Shown here piece by piece: positions 15,701 to 23,733 of a DNA stretch of 26,119 nucleotides (its first letter is position 1; each line of letters opens with the position of its first letter). The stretch is from an uncultured Eubacteriales bacterium (GTDB lineage: Bacteria > Bacillota > Clostridia > Monoglobales > Monoglobaceae). The DNA is taken from assembly GCA_900542675.1 (NCBI GenBank), contig UQOT01000019.1, positions 1-26,119 on the forward strand, written 5' to 3'. The notes beneath the pieces were generated by a model that worked only from the letters and a program-made list of their open reading frames with translations, did no database searches and had not been told where the DNA came from. Made by a program: the position numbers and the translations under genes.

Positions 15701-16131
15701 AGCGCAGCAGTGTTTTAGCAAAGGCTAAAGCTATTGCAAGAGCAATATCCACAGAGATGAACGCCGCGCTTGACATTCATTCGCCGTCAAGAATTACAAT
15801 GAGAACGGGCGAATTTGCAGCGGAAGGTCTTATTGTCGGAATGCAGAATAAGCTTCCAAAGATTAAAGAGACCTCTCAGCGTATTGCGTCAAATACAGGG
15901 GTATCCATTGATGATGAGCTTAGAGCATACTCGGGCGGCGAGGTTCAAACAGCACGTACGCGCGTTAGCGACAATATAAGAGTCGCACCGGTGTTTCATC
16001 TTGAAATCAACGGACAGCCCTCCGATGACGACCGTGCGCTTGGCAGAAAGGTTCGCAGATGGGTTCGTGAAGAATTTGAAGAGGTTATGGACAGTATGAC
16101 AAGACGAAAGTCCAATGCTCAGTACATTTAG
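12724..16131 (+). CDS. Tape measure protein
   Basis: 1135 aa, by far the longest gene, as expected for a tape measure that sets tail length and helps DNA enter the cell. Residues 1-150 are helical and coiled-coil (repeated KLKAI/KLKEA/KLKSG units). The conserved tape-measure opening YGDYEQLVGGVQTLFGTGGL follows at about 160. Residues about 480-740 are strongly hydrophobic with several possible membrane helices, including two related 70-aa units around GPLAIGVM at 577 and 647. The C-terminal part has the usual DIHSPSRITMRTGEFAAEGL block near 1017. GTGAGG precedes the ATG. By length it would span a tail of roughly 170 nm at 1.5 angstrom per residue (standard rule, inference). Confidence 0.92.
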   Translation: MDSISQNAVEVDVKVSNGDALDKLAGNMENIKKLAGGGVDDPYKKLKTSANQASDGISKISSNVNKTTDALKGGESKASSFTDKLKAIKDITFDKARSGATKFTAKLKEAASVNFDKLKSGISNATSALGKGALSAAKFTAKGIGLAATGIATLTGLSVNAYGDYEQLVGGVQTLFGTGGLGIEDYAVSVGKSVQDIKSEYDGLIAAQQSVLTNANNAYKTAGMSANNYMETVTAFSASLKQSFDSTPKGIKAAGDAANKAVIAMADNSNKLGTPMESIRDAYQGFAKQNYTMLDNLKLGYGGTKTEMERLLKDAQAWTGVKYDINNLADVFSAVSAIQDKLGITGTTAKEASETIQGSALAMKASWGNLLTSFVSGGSDFDQCVDNMIESVKTFGKNVLPAVQNALGGIGKFIEEMAPIIAAELPGLTEQILPPLIKAAGSVMQGIIKALPTIVGVLIKEIPGIVRMIADAVGQAFGDSFPFINTFASAISGCADGIGKAVPFIIAGVLAFKGFSIVKTAAGFLKSFKKPLETTSKASKGLLTSAKAFALMAVGVLAIAAAFAILAHSAIALAQAGPLAIGVMGGMVVAVAALGLGMMLLLKSLSTVGAEAIKGAAAMAILGGALILISAGFALLTHSAISLASAGPLAIGVMVGLVATIALLAVGAAAIGPALTAGAVGFIAFGAAILLASAGIYLIAQAVQVVTPALIALVTVVGGVVNTIVNSIGNVLVNCISAAGSAISGILEGISNIFLSFGEGVKLIIEGIGSAISSVLDAVAGIFDSIGNAAKNAGIGFESVARGLKTISEISIVDLVKSLGAVGDGMKTVAQHSEGVALAAQGMQTLTLSLLSIAAAADSIMTICITLPTLLGVMSGAAAAFGGMVSPTVELLAVTAPLASAFIAMASSSTVLAASIMLTTSSMYATVASTQALLAAANTVFSAMERTVTSNCTKIVNTTKKCANDIKSAFSTIDLNLTGKNIMQGLIDGIESKRSSVLAKAKAIARAISTEMNAALDIHSPSRITMRTGEFAAEGLIVGMQNKLPKIKETSQRIASNTGVSIDDELRAYSGGEVQTARTRVSDNIRVAPVFHLEINGQPSDDDRALGRKVRRWVREEFEEVMDSMTRRKSNAQYI

Positions 16132-16145
16132 TGAGGTGAGAAATT

Positions 16146-16832
16146 TTGGCACTGATTAACGGTATGTACATACACGTAACAGATGAAAAGGTCGATTATG
16201 AGGTAGAGGCTTCAGCCCACAGCGTGGAAAATGACGTTGATATTACCGATACTATTAAGAGAAAAGCCGTGCAGCTTTCGATAAGCGGCAAAATCGTCAA
16301 TGTTCCCGCCCCGCTCAGCAACGGCGGTGAAATTATAATGACCGCCGCAAGTATACTTGAGCAGCTTAGAACTCTTCAAAGGTGCGGTGCGGTTATAGAT
16401 TACAGCGGCAGGAATTCTGAGAGCGGTTTTCAGATAATCAGCCTTTCAACCTCGCACGGTAATGATGTTGCGGGCGGCGCGGCTTTTGATATGACACTGT
16501 GTGAGCTTAAAACGGCGCAGAATTCGTATACCGCGCCTACCGTTGAAGATGTCGTTGAAGCAAGTGACGCGGTAACCGAGGGCGGAGACCAAATCCCGGA
16601 ACAGGGCGACAGTACAGAAGTCTGGTATACCACTCAGCCGGGGGATGTTGTGTGGAATTTGGTTGCAGACCCGTCCGCCGTATACAAAAACCTTCGGCGC
16701 GACGGTCAGACAGACGGCGATATGGGCGCGTGCAACTGGGTTATGGAGCATAACCCTCACGCGTTTAGCCGTCCCGGGGATTTTACTTCTATGCAGGATT
16801 ATGTAAAAATTCTGCTCGGATATGAGGAATAG
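16146..16832 (+). CDS. Tail/baseplate LysM-type protein (XkdP-like)
   Basis: 228 aa, starting MALINGMYIHVTDEKVDYEV. The N-terminal part (residues 1-130) is a beta-rich tail domain containing DITDTIKRKAVQLSISGKIV. An acidic linker follows. Residues about 158-225 form a LysM-like segment (VWYTTQPGDVVWNL to MQDYVKILLGYEE) with a longer middle than a standard LysM. In PBSX the gene after the tape measure (xkdP) has the same layout and links tape measure and hub. The start is TTG 16146, preceded by AGGTGAG at 16134-16140 with 5-nt spacing; the next ATG (16164) has no ribosome site. Confidence 0.75.
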   Translation: MALINGMYIHVTDEKVDYEVEASAHSVENDVDITDTIKRKAVQLSISGKIVNVPAPLSNGGEIIMTAASILEQLRTLQRCGAVIDYSGRNSESGFQIISLSTSHGNDVAGGAAFDMTLCELKTAQNSYTAPTVEDVVEASDAVTEGGDQIPEQGDSTEVWYTTQPGDVVWNLVADPSAVYKNLRRDGQTDGDMGACNWVMEHNPHAFSRPGDFTSMQDYVKILLGYEE

Positions 16833-16834
16833 CT

Positions 16835-17164
16835 ATGAGACAAAAAATACCGATTAACAAGTCACAAATACCATACAGGTTCAGAATTAAAATATTCGGC
16901 GGCACATACCGTTTTGAGGTTCATTATAACGACGTGTCGGATACCTTTACACTTGCGCTTTTGAGTGATGAAAAACCGGTTTGCATTGAGCCGATAATCT
17001 ATGGAGTTCCGCTGTTTAAATGCGGCTATGTTCAGGGAGTGTTCCCTCCGTTTGATATTGTCGCTCTTGATGAGTCGGGCTCGGCTAATAAGGTTACATA
17101 TGAAAACTTTGGCAAGACGGTATTCCTTACAATTGACAGTGGAGGTGAAATCGTTGATGAATAG
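16835..17164 (+). CDS. Baseplate plug protein (Pam3 gp18-like, DUF6983)
   Basis: 109 aa, MRQKIPINKSQIPYRFRIKI at the start, then beta strands with YRFEVHYNDVSDTFTLALLS. This resembles the small plug proteins placed between the LysM-type protein and the hub in simple contractile baseplates. The plug closes the tube inside the hub before firing. It overlaps the hub start by 8 nt. Named by resemblance to the plug family and by its place; moderately sure. Confidence 0.65.
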   Translation: MRQKIPINKSQIPYRFRIKIFGGTYRFEVHYNDVSDTFTLALLSDEKPVCIEPIIYGVPLFKCGYVQGVFPPFDIVALDESGSANKVTYENFGKTVFLTIDSGGEIVDE

Positions 17165-19142
17165 CGCGTATGTTGCAACGCCGCAATACAGCGGCAAATC
17201 TGAATTGATAAAAACACCCGACGCGCTCAGCCCGAGTCTGCCTGAGGTGTCTAAGCCGGATGGCGTGTTTGGCTTTAAATGTATAATCCAAACGCCCGAG
17301 GTAATTATTTATAATCAGGGCGACAACGAAACGGATTGCTATGATATGGAGTTCGATATTCCGTTTGATGACGATATGGTCGCAAATGAGGGCGAAATAC
17401 GAATATATAATCTGTCAAAGAACACGTCCGATAAGTTTAAAAAAGGCAACAGCGTTGCAATAACCGCTGGATACGGTGAAGATTTGGGACTGGTTTTTCA
17501 AGGCTTTATAAATGATACTAAAACGAAATACGAAGGCACGGACACTGTTTTTGTTATCCACGCTCTTGACGGCGTGTCCTATGACACGTCAGCAGTATTT
17601 GAAAAAACATATGCCGAAAATACAAAGGCAAGCCAAATTCTTAAAGACCTTTTAAGTGCGACGGGACTCGAAATTGCAGAATTTCAGATACAGAGAGATT
17701 ATACGTATAAGAATACGGTGACAGTTTCGGGCGGGCGTGCGGACAGCATAAAAAAGTACTCTGACGTATGCGGCGTATCCACATACGCTAGCCGACGAAA
17801 AATATTCAGCAAGCCCATATGGCTCGGCTGGAATACGTATTTTACCATATCGCCGCAAACAGGTATGATAGGCAGTCCGGAGCCGTGCGAGGAGAGCACC
17901 CGAAGTGAGATATACGAGGACATATTTACAGGCTATAACATAGAAATGCTGCTTCAGCACCGAATGAATACCGCAGCGATTGCACACGTTAAAAGTAAAA
18001 TCTGCGAGGGTGATTTTCGCGTTGTCGGCGGTACTCACAGTTATGACGGCTTGTCGGCTGTAACCAAAATCAAGGTTATGGAAAAGGTGGATACGATAAT
18101 ACACCCCGATAACGACAGCGGCGACGCGTACGAAAGCGGTGCGGAATACGAGTACACAAAGTACGACTTGACCGAAAGTGAGAAAATTGCACTGGCGAAG
18201 TATGTCAATAAAGAGGCCGGAAGCAGCGAGGACGGCAAAAAAGCAGTCGCCTCGCATATGTGTAATATGTACGAGTATTGGAAGTGGAGCCGTGACAGCA
18301 GGGCAAAAAATACGCTGTTTGGAACGATTTACGGCAATAGATGGTATGCGTCGAATACTCGCAATAACAACGAATATACAGACGCCGATATGCGGGCGGT
18401 TGAGGAATGTATTTGCGGCGGCAACAGGAATATAGAGCCGTATGTCGACGAGTTTGATATGTGGGGCGGCATCGAATATGTAGGTAACCGCAATTATACG
18501 GATATTACAAGCATTTCAACGCCGGGGCAGCTATTGCAGCATCAAACCATATTAAAAAACGGTATGGGCGCAAGCGGCAGATACTATAAAGAGTTTATGT
18601 ATTCCACGCACGGCGGCAATATATTTTACTACACGTCCGATAAGTATAAGGAATATTGCGAGCAAACATATAAAACCAAACAAAGCGGACTTGCAGCTAA
18701 ATTTATTGAAGTTGCTGTAGGAGAGCTGGGGACACGAGAAACAGGAAGCAATAACCAAAAATACGGCGCCGAAATGGGCTCAAACGGTGTAGCTTGGTGT
18801 GGATATTTTATCGCTTGGTGCGCAAAGCACGCCGATGTTCCCACAAATGTTATACCGTGGAATGACGGCAGCTGCGGCAGTGCCGGATTTTACGCATATG
18901 CGGCACGAAACGAGGGTAAAGGCACATATCACGCCAAAGGCAGCGGCTATAAACCAAAGACCGGTGACCTTTTTATAAAGAATTACAACGGCTCAGATTA
19001 TGCAGACCATATCGGAGCTGTCAGAAGTTATTCGGGCGGCGATACATTTCAGAGCATCGAGGGTAACTCAAGTGATATGGTAAATTCGCAGTCACTTTCT
19101 ATACATAACTACTCATTTGTTACACCGAATTGGGGGAATTGA
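17157..19142 (+). CDS. Baseplate hub fused to two cell-wall hydrolase-like domains (tail lysin)
   Basis: 661 aa in three parts. Residues 1 to about 325 are an XkdQ/gpD-like hub: MEFDIPFDDDMVANEGEIRI (about 62-81), GYGEDLGLVFQGFINDTKT, and a C-terminal part with KSKICEGDFRVVGGTHSYDG. Residues about 330-500 look like a SleB/CwlJ-type hydrolase: ESEKIALAKYVNKEAGSSED (candidate catalytic E353), then an AVASHM helix and NTLFGTIYGNRWYAS. Residues about 506-661 are a CHAP amidase/peptidase with C548 in AWCGYF, H618 in DHIGAV and E635 in IEGNS, all present. The hub cuts peptidoglycan at the tail tip during DNA entry. ATG 17157 has GGAGGTGA at 17141-17148, 8 nt away; an in-frame ATG at 17001 lies inside the plug gene and is rejected. 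Confidence 0.85.
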   Translation: MNSAYVATPQYSGKSELIKTPDALSPSLPEVSKPDGVFGFKCIIQTPEVIIYNQGDNETDCYDMEFDIPFDDDMVANEGEIRIYNLSKNTSDKFKKGNSVAITAGYGEDLGLVFQGFINDTKTKYEGTDTVFVIHALDGVSYDTSAVFEKTYAENTKASQILKDLLSATGLEIAEFQIQRDYTYKNTVTVSGGRADSIKKYSDVCGVSTYASRRKIFSKPIWLGWNTYFTISPQTGMIGSPEPCEESTRSEIYEDIFTGYNIEMLLQHRMNTAAIAHVKSKICEGDFRVVGGTHSYDGLSAVTKIKVMEKVDTIIHPDNDSGDAYESGAEYEYTKYDLTESEKIALAKYVNKEAGSSEDGKKAVASHMCNMYEYWKWSRDSRAKNTLFGTIYGNRWYASNTRNNNEYTDADMRAVEECICGGNRNIEPYVDEFDMWGGIEYVGNRNYTDITSISTPGQLLQHQTILKNGMGASGRYYKEFMYSTHGGNIFYYTSDKYKEYCEQTYKTKQSGLAAKFIEVAVGELGTRETGSNNQKYGAEMGSNGVAWCGYFIAWCAKHADVPTNVIPWNDGSCGSAGFYAYAARNEGKGTYHAKGSGYKPKTGDLFIKNYNGSDYADHIGAVRSYSGGDTFQSIEGNSSDMVNSQSLSIHNYSFVTPNWGN

Positions 19143-19144
19143 AA

Positions 19145-19546
19145 ATGTATAACTTTGATTTACTGGACAATACGATAAAACAGGCAGTTCTCAGCATTCA
19201 TACCGCTTTTTTGGCAAAGGTAATCAGCGTAAGCGATAACAGGGCGGTTGTATTGCCGCTTGAGAGCATAACTGAGCGTGGTAGCGATACGCAAACACCG
19301 CTTACTCACGTAAGCGTTGTTGTACCGCCGAATGTAAAATACGCGGCGAAAAATATTACATACAGAACGGGTGCAGACAGCACCAATACAATAACCGTAC
19401 TTGTTCCCGAAGAGCTTTCGGCGGGCGATTTGGTGTATGTGGGTGTGTGCGAGAGAGATATAACAGATGCTCTCGGCGGCTTAGCGGAATTGCCGACCGA
19501 GCGGCATCACGACATTAACGACGGAGTAATTTTACGGGTTTTATGA
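19145..19546 (+). CDS. Baseplate spike protein (Gp138 N-terminal-like OB-fold)
   Basis: 133 aa, MYNFDLLDNTIKQAVLSIHT at the start, then an OB-like run (AFLAKVISVSDNRAVVLPLE) and the closing RHHDINDGVILRVL that marks Gp138-like spike and XkdR-type proteins. The spike sits at the tip of the tube and punctures the membrane. GGGGGAA at 19132-19138 precedes ATG 19145, two bases after the hub stop. The middle CERDITDALGG supports the family. Confidence 0.75.
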   Translation: MYNFDLLDNTIKQAVLSIHTAFLAKVISVSDNRAVVLPLESITERGSDTQTPLTHVSVVVPPNVKYAAKNITYRTGADSTNTITVLVPEELSAGDLVYVGVCERDITDALGGLAELPTERHHDINDGVILRVL

Positions 19547-19556
19547 GGATAAATAA

Positions 19557-19913
19557 ATGAAGGGATTTAAGATAGACGCAAGCGGCGATGTTGTTATAGG
19601 AGTTTCCGATATAGAAACAGTTGAGGACAACGAGCTTAAAGCGCAGAAGATACAGACGGTTCTCGGCACCAACAAAGGCGAGTGGCCGCTGAATAAAAAA
19701 GAAGGTATTGTGTTTAGCCAAATTTTAGGAAAAGGCGTTACGGAAGATATGGTGCGAACGCAAGTTCAGGACGGCATTAAGCAAGTTGATGCGGCTGCGT
19801 ATATTGATAAGTTTGATTTTTCAGCTGACAATCGGCATAGAACAGCAAAGGTCAGCTTTACTGCCAAAAGCAGCAACAGCGGAGCAATTGATGTTGTTCA
19901 AAATTGGGAATAG
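19557..19913 (+). CDS. Baseplate wedge protein (gp25/XkdS-like, DUF2634)
   Basis: 118 aa, MKGFKIDASGDVVIGVSDIE at the start, with a QTVLGTNKGEWPLNKKEGIV core in which the family usually has GE...n...G. Wedge proteins of this type start sheath assembly on the baseplate. GAGGA lies 8 nt before ATG. It is the expected partner directly before baseplate J and supports a contractile tail. Confidence 0.85.
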   Translation: MKGFKIDASGDVVIGVSDIETVEDNELKAQKIQTVLGTNKGEWPLNKKEGIVFSQILGKGVTEDMVRTQVQDGIKQVDAAAYIDKFDFSADNRHRTAKVSFTAKSSNSGAIDVVQNWE

Positions 19914-19930
19914 GTCAGGAGGAATAGCAA

Positions 19931-21127
19931 ATGTCAAAGCCCGAAGAATGGGGTGTAATCGAGGCGGGGTTCTACTGCCCCACATATTCAGAAATAATTA
20001 CGGAAAAAGCTAAAACCGCTGTGCGGCTGTTCGGTGAGGATATAGACACGGGCGAGCAGACTGCACTCGGTAAGTTTATACGAATAGCGGCAAAGGACGA
20101 AAGCCGCCTTTATAAGCAAGCAGAACAGCTTTACTATTCAAGGTTCCCGCAGACGGCGACAGGACTAAGTCTTGACCGAATATGCGGTCTTGCCGGAATG
20201 ACAAGACGTCCCGCAAGCTATGCGAGGCATATAATCAGAGTCTATGGCAAAAACGGATATACAATTCCCGGCGCAACGCGGTTTAAAAACGACGCGGGTT
20301 TGATTTTTTGGAGTACACAGGCTGTAATAATAGATAAATTGGAGTCGACGAACGATAATATACGGTATTACGCTGACGTGCCGGTAGAATGCGAACGCTC
20401 GGGGACACTCGGTAATGTAAGAAATATAAGCTCATTGGTTGAGGTTGACCCGAATATTTCTGCGGTTGAGTACCAATATGTAAAAGAAAACGGGGAGAAC
20501 GCGGAGACTGACGCGGAATTACGTAAGCGGTTTGAGACGGTTTCAAAGGGGCTCGGCACAAATACGAGTACGTCCATAGTGTCGGCGCTTTTAAAACTAC
20601 CGTATGTGGACGACGCTTTTGTTATAGACAACACGACCGCAGAAGCTGATGTTGTATCAAGCAGGCTGACAATACAACCGAAAACTTATGGTGTATTCGT
20701 AAGCACAGGTGATACCGAAACGCACACGGCGGAAATAGCCGAGACGATATTTAAAAAGCAGCCGCTTGGCATTATTCAAAGCGGAACGACCGAAGAAATT
20801 ATTGCGGACGACTCAGGCGAACAGCATATTATTCGGTTTTCATATGTACAGAAACTGAATGCTGATGTAAGCGTAACGTGTAAGGTGTCAGATGAATATG
20901 ACGATGAAAGCAGCAATAAGCTTGAGGCGGGGATACGCAGTGCGATTGATAATTGTGGCATAGGAAATCCGGTCATTTATTCATCACTGTATAAACCGAT
21001 TTATTCCGTTAAAGGAGTTGAGGAGGTCAAAGAGCTGCAGCTAAACGGCAAAACCGATAATATACCTGTAGGCCGTGATGAAACCGCTTGCTTCGGCAAG
21101 CTGACAATTCAGCTCGTAAGGAGGTAG
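19931..21127 (+). CDS. Baseplate J protein (gpJ/XkdT)
   Basis: 398 aa, typical length. The conserved N-terminal part runs through QTATGLSLDRICGLAGMTRR and AGLIFWSTQAVIIDKL. Then come VPVECERSGTLGNVRNISSL, the DAELRKRFETVSKGLG segment and a beta-rich end. Baseplate J joins wedges into the ring around the hub. AGGAGG at 19917-19922 is 8 nt from ATG. Order gp25-like, J, then XkdU-like is the standard myophage baseplate set. Confidence 0.9.
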   Translation: MSKPEEWGVIEAGFYCPTYSEIITEKAKTAVRLFGEDIDTGEQTALGKFIRIAAKDESRLYKQAEQLYYSRFPQTATGLSLDRICGLAGMTRRPASYARHIIRVYGKNGYTIPGATRFKNDAGLIFWSTQAVIIDKLESTNDNIRYYADVPVECERSGTLGNVRNISSLVEVDPNISAVEYQYVKENGENAETDAELRKRFETVSKGLGTNTSTSIVSALLKLPYVDDAFVIDNTTAEADVVSSRLTIQPKTYGVFVSTGDTETHTAEIAETIFKKQPLGIIQSGTTEEIIADDSGEQHIIRFSYVQKLNADVSVTCKVSDEYDDESSNKLEAGIRSAIDNCGIGNPVIYSSLYKPIYSVKGVEEVKELQLNGKTDNIPVGRDETACFGKLTIQLVRR

Positions 21128-21133
21128 CGGCAG

Positions 21134-21751
21134 GTGAAAGAATTTAAATACAACGCACCTGAATACAATCTGCCGGACGCTTTTAAAAAGGACCCGAGCA
21201 GTAATAATTACAAGCTGCTGCATATTAACACAGATACGGAAAACGGCATTTCAGAAACGTTTAAGCAGCTTTTTAAACAGCTTGACATAGATAATGCTTT
21301 TGAAAAGAATTTGGATATGTACGGTGAAATGTTTTCGGTAAGCCGCAAAGGCGATAATGATGACAAGTACCGTATACGAATAAAAGCGCAAATCGGGCAC
21401 AATTATACTGACGGCTCACGGAAAAGTACAGCCGATGTTGTTGCATGGCTTTTACAGAGTGATACATCTGAAATCCGAATAAAAAGCGGAGACGCAACAG
21501 GAGATGTCATTATAAGCGGCATTCCGCTTCCAATACTTATGGATGCGGGATTTGAACGAGAAGAAATAACAGAGCTTATCAACAGTCTTTTATCTGTATG
21601 CGTCAGAGTGAAAACAGCGTCTTATGTGGGAACACTTGAATTTGCAGACGATGTAAACGCGTATGACAGCTCAAAAGGATTTGCAGATGACAATAGCAAT
21701 ATAGGCGGATATTTCGGCATTGATGACAATTTTACGGAGGTTAAAATATGA
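21134..21751 (+). CDS. Baseplate tail-fibre connector (XkdU/gpI-like)
   Basis: 205 aa, starting MKEFKYNAPEYNLPDAFKKD, with FEKNLDMYGEMFSVSRKGDN and DKYRIRIKAQIGHNYTDGSR, as in the protein that follows baseplate J in PBSX-like phages. It joins the wedge ring to the fibre. The start is GTG 21134, with AAGGAGG at 21117-21123. The stop overlaps the fibre start (ATGA at 21748-21751), so the two are coupled. The C-terminal repeat-like SSKGFADDNSNIGGYFGIDD probably makes contact with the fibre (inference). Confidence 0.75.
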   Translation: MKEFKYNAPEYNLPDAFKKDPSSNNYKLLHINTDTENGISETFKQLFKQLDIDNAFEKNLDMYGEMFSVSRKGDNDDKYRIRIKAQIGHNYTDGSRKSTADVVAWLLQSDTSEIRIKSGDATGDVIISGIPLPILMDAGFEREEITELINSLLSVCVRVKTASYVGTLEFADDVNAYDSSKGFADDNSNIGGYFGIDDNFTEVKI

Positions 21752-22977
21752 ATTTCAACAACATATTTTCAGAATGGAAAAACAAGGGCACAGAACCGAG
21801 CGAGGATTTAAAAGAAAGCGGATTTAAAGCCGGATATAAACCTCCCGCGAACATCTTCAATTGGTTCTGGTCTAAAGTAATAAGTGCAATCAGTGAATTG
21901 CAAACAACTTTCAAAAGCCATAGCGAGTCAGCAATACTTGACCACCCCGACGGCAGCGTAACGAAGGATAAGCTAAACGACGATGTATTTAAATTCACGT
22001 CAGACAAAGTATATCCGATTGATGTATCCAAAGTCGGCAGCGCCAATAATATACTTTGGGTCGATATCCCGAATATAACATCGTATGACGAGATGGACGG
22101 CAAGATGATAGCCATAAGCACAGGGATATACTGCTGTCAGTGGGATACACCTCAGACGGTTTACATAAACGTAAATGGCTTAGGCGCAAGAGCATTGCGC
22201 CGTCCGTTACCGACTAACAGCAGCGCCGATTATGACACAAAGCAATACTACACCGATAAATACGTTAAGGGCGAAATAAGCCGCTCACAGACACTGCTTA
22301 TCGCCTTTTCGGGGGCAACCGTAACACTTTTAAACCCTGCAGCGCCACCGAGAGCTACTAAAGAAATTGCATCAGACAGCAAAGATGAAACAAGCTATAT
22401 TACGCCTAAAAATATAACATCCCTTTTAAAAGAAGTTGGTTATACGTCTTGCGGTATCGCCGGAGTAACCGATTATTTGGACATTTCCGTTGTGTGTGTA
22501 GATGAACTGATTATCGGTCAAACCGAGTCTTCGGTTGATATTACAATAATTTACGGAAGAGAAAAACAGGTTATGAAATTCTCTGCAGCAACCGACTTGG
22601 GAACAAATCAAGATTACTTGATACTTGGATATGCCTATGACCCGGATTGGGGCACACGAGAGTCACTCTTTGTTACAACGCAAGAGGCTTTTCCTGAAGA
22701 TGGATTTTCGACCGAATATAGAGAGGTACTTAGAATATATGAAAATACAATATATTTTGAGAGTGGAAATATATTTACAGGTGAAGAAGATACAACAAGT
22801 CCTTCGAGACGTATTACATTGCTCGAAGGGCAGCTTGAGTCAGTTAAAAACTCGATCACAAGTGCAACATTGCCGGATGGCACAACCGTAGAGGCAGCAA
22901 TCACTGCGCTTGAAAGCCGCATAGCAGCACTCGAACCGCCGAGTGGCAATACTATAGCATATATAAAGAATAATTAA
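21748..22977 (+). CDS. Tail fibre / receptor-binding protein
   Basis: 409 aa. The N-terminal attachment domain starts MNFNNIFSEWKNKGTEPSED and includes KAGYKPPANIFNWFWSKVIS, common at the N-terminus of Firmicutes fibre proteins. The middle is beta-rich, and the C-terminal 60 residues form a trimeric coiled coil (RRITLLEGQLESVKNSI and later ITALESRIAAL) with a TLPDGTTVEAA unit. It follows the fibre connector and precedes the lysis genes. Host-range determinant by position; the receptor is unknown. ACGGAGG upstream gives the ribosome site. Confidence 0.78.
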   Translation: MNFNNIFSEWKNKGTEPSEDLKESGFKAGYKPPANIFNWFWSKVISAISELQTTFKSHSESAILDHPDGSVTKDKLNDDVFKFTSDKVYPIDVSKVGSANNILWVDIPNITSYDEMDGKMIAISTGIYCCQWDTPQTVYINVNGLGARALRRPLPTNSSADYDTKQYYTDKYVKGEISRSQTLLIAFSGATVTLLNPAAPPRATKEIASDSKDETSYITPKNITSLLKEVGYTSCGIAGVTDYLDISVVCVDELIIGQTESSVDITIIYGREKQVMKFSAATDLGTNQDYLILGYAYDPDWGTRESLFVTTQEAFPEDGFSTEYREVLRIYENTIYFESGNIFTGEEDTTSPSRRITLLEGQLESVKNSITSATLPDGTTVEAAITALESRIAALEPPSGNTIAYIKNN

Positions 22978-23006
22978 ATAATTTTATAAATAGAGGGATA
23001 TTAAAA

Positions 23007-23330
23007 TTGAATTGGTATAGCATAATTGCGTTTTTTGTGTCGGTACTGGGTATACCGTCGTTATTCTTGGCGGGATACAGATACTTATATCAGCATATCA
23101 AAAGCAACGACGCAAAGACAGACGCAACGCAAAAGGGTGTACAAGCCCTTTTGCGCGCACAGATGATAAGCGAATACAACAAGGCGCTTGACAAAGGCTT
23201 TGCACCGATATACGCCAAACAAAACTTTGAAAATGTGTGGAAGAATTACCACGCACTCGGAGTAAACGGCGTTATGGACGATATTCACGAAAAGTATATG
23301 AGTTTACCTGACAGAAAGGAGAATGAATAA
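23007..23330 (+). CDS. Membrane-anchored protein upstream of the holin
   Basis: 107 aa. One N-terminal membrane helix (about residues 5-25, IIAFFVSVLGIPSLFLAGY) precedes a helical soluble part with a NYHALGVNGVMDDIHEKYMS end. TTG start at 23007 with GAGGG at 22993-22997, 9 nt away. Its stop overlaps the holin ATG. Single-helix proteins beside holins may be lysis helpers or antiholin-like; no family is recognised, so the role is inference. Confidence 0.6.
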   Translation: MNWYSIIAFFVSVLGIPSLFLAGYRYLYQHIKSNDAKTDATQKGVQALLRAQMISEYNKALDKGFAPIYAKQNFENVWKNYHALGVNGVMDDIHEKYMSLPDRKENE

Positions 23331-23569
23331 TGACAAACAAAATTACATCAGGAACAATAGCAAGAACAATAATACTCGCACTTGCCCTTATAAATCAGAC
23401 ACTTGTAATGTTCGGCAAGTCACCGCTGAACATTGCTGACGACGACATTGCAACAGTAGTGTCGCTGATATTCACAATTGCGTCAACGGTTATTGCTTGG
23501 TGGAAGAACAACAGCTTCACAAAGGCTGCCATTGAGGCGGATTTGTATAAGGATGAGCTGAAAAAGTAA
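23330..23569 (+). CDS. Phage holin (SPP1 family)
   Basis: 79 aa with two hydrophobic helices: RTIILALALINQTLVMFG (about 12-30) and VVSLIFTIASTVIAWW (about 44-60), then a charged tail ending EADLYKDELKK. SPP1/phi LC3-type holins share the ITSGTIARTI start and the N.PLNI..D center. Holins open the membrane for lysis. The start overlaps the upstream stop (TAATGA). No endolysin gene follows, which is unusual. Confidence 0.85.
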   Translation: MTNKITSGTIARTIILALALINQTLVMFGKSPLNIADDDIATVVSLIFTIASTVIAWWKNNSFTKAAIEADLYKDELKK

Positions 23570-23588
23570 AAATTTTAGTTGACAATAG

Positions 23589-23699
23589 CTTGTAAGCAAG
23601 GGTTATTTAAGAGGCGGCGAAGACGGCAGACTCGGCTTGACAGACGACTTAATGCGTATGCTTGTCATTAACGACCGCGCGGGTGTGTACGGAGAATAA
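23589..23699 (+). pseudogene. 36-codon coding remnant after the holin
   Basis: Frame 23589-23699, preceded by TAG at 23586, encodes LVSKGYLRGGEDGRLGLTDD and then LMRMLVINDRAGVYGE before TAA. It is composed like a real protein end but has no fitting start codon or ribosome site, so it looks like the C-terminal stub of a deleted gene. The position is where an endolysin would stand. I do not recognise the family, so the endolysin idea rests on position only. Confidence 0.45.
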
Positions 23700-23704
23700 T
23701 ATTT

Positions 23705-23733
23705 AAGGCGGAGCTTTACGGCTCCGCCTTTTG
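23705..23733. terminator. Bidirectional terminator at the end of the late operon
   Basis: AAGGCGGAGC (23705-23714) pairs perfectly with GCTCCGCCTT (23721-23730) around TTTACG, followed by TTTT. It ends the plus-strand late operon and overlaps the stop of the minus-strand XRE gene, so it may serve both. Confidence 0.8.

Noticed and set aside
17001..17156. Upstream extension of the hub gene
   Set aside because: The extension lies within the plug gene and lacks a ribosome site; GGAGGTGA at 17141-17148 marks ATG 17157.
23579..23606. Promoter from TTGACA at 23579
   Set aside because: No -10 hexamer at 16-18 bp; the only weak candidate (TATTTA) is about 20 bp away.
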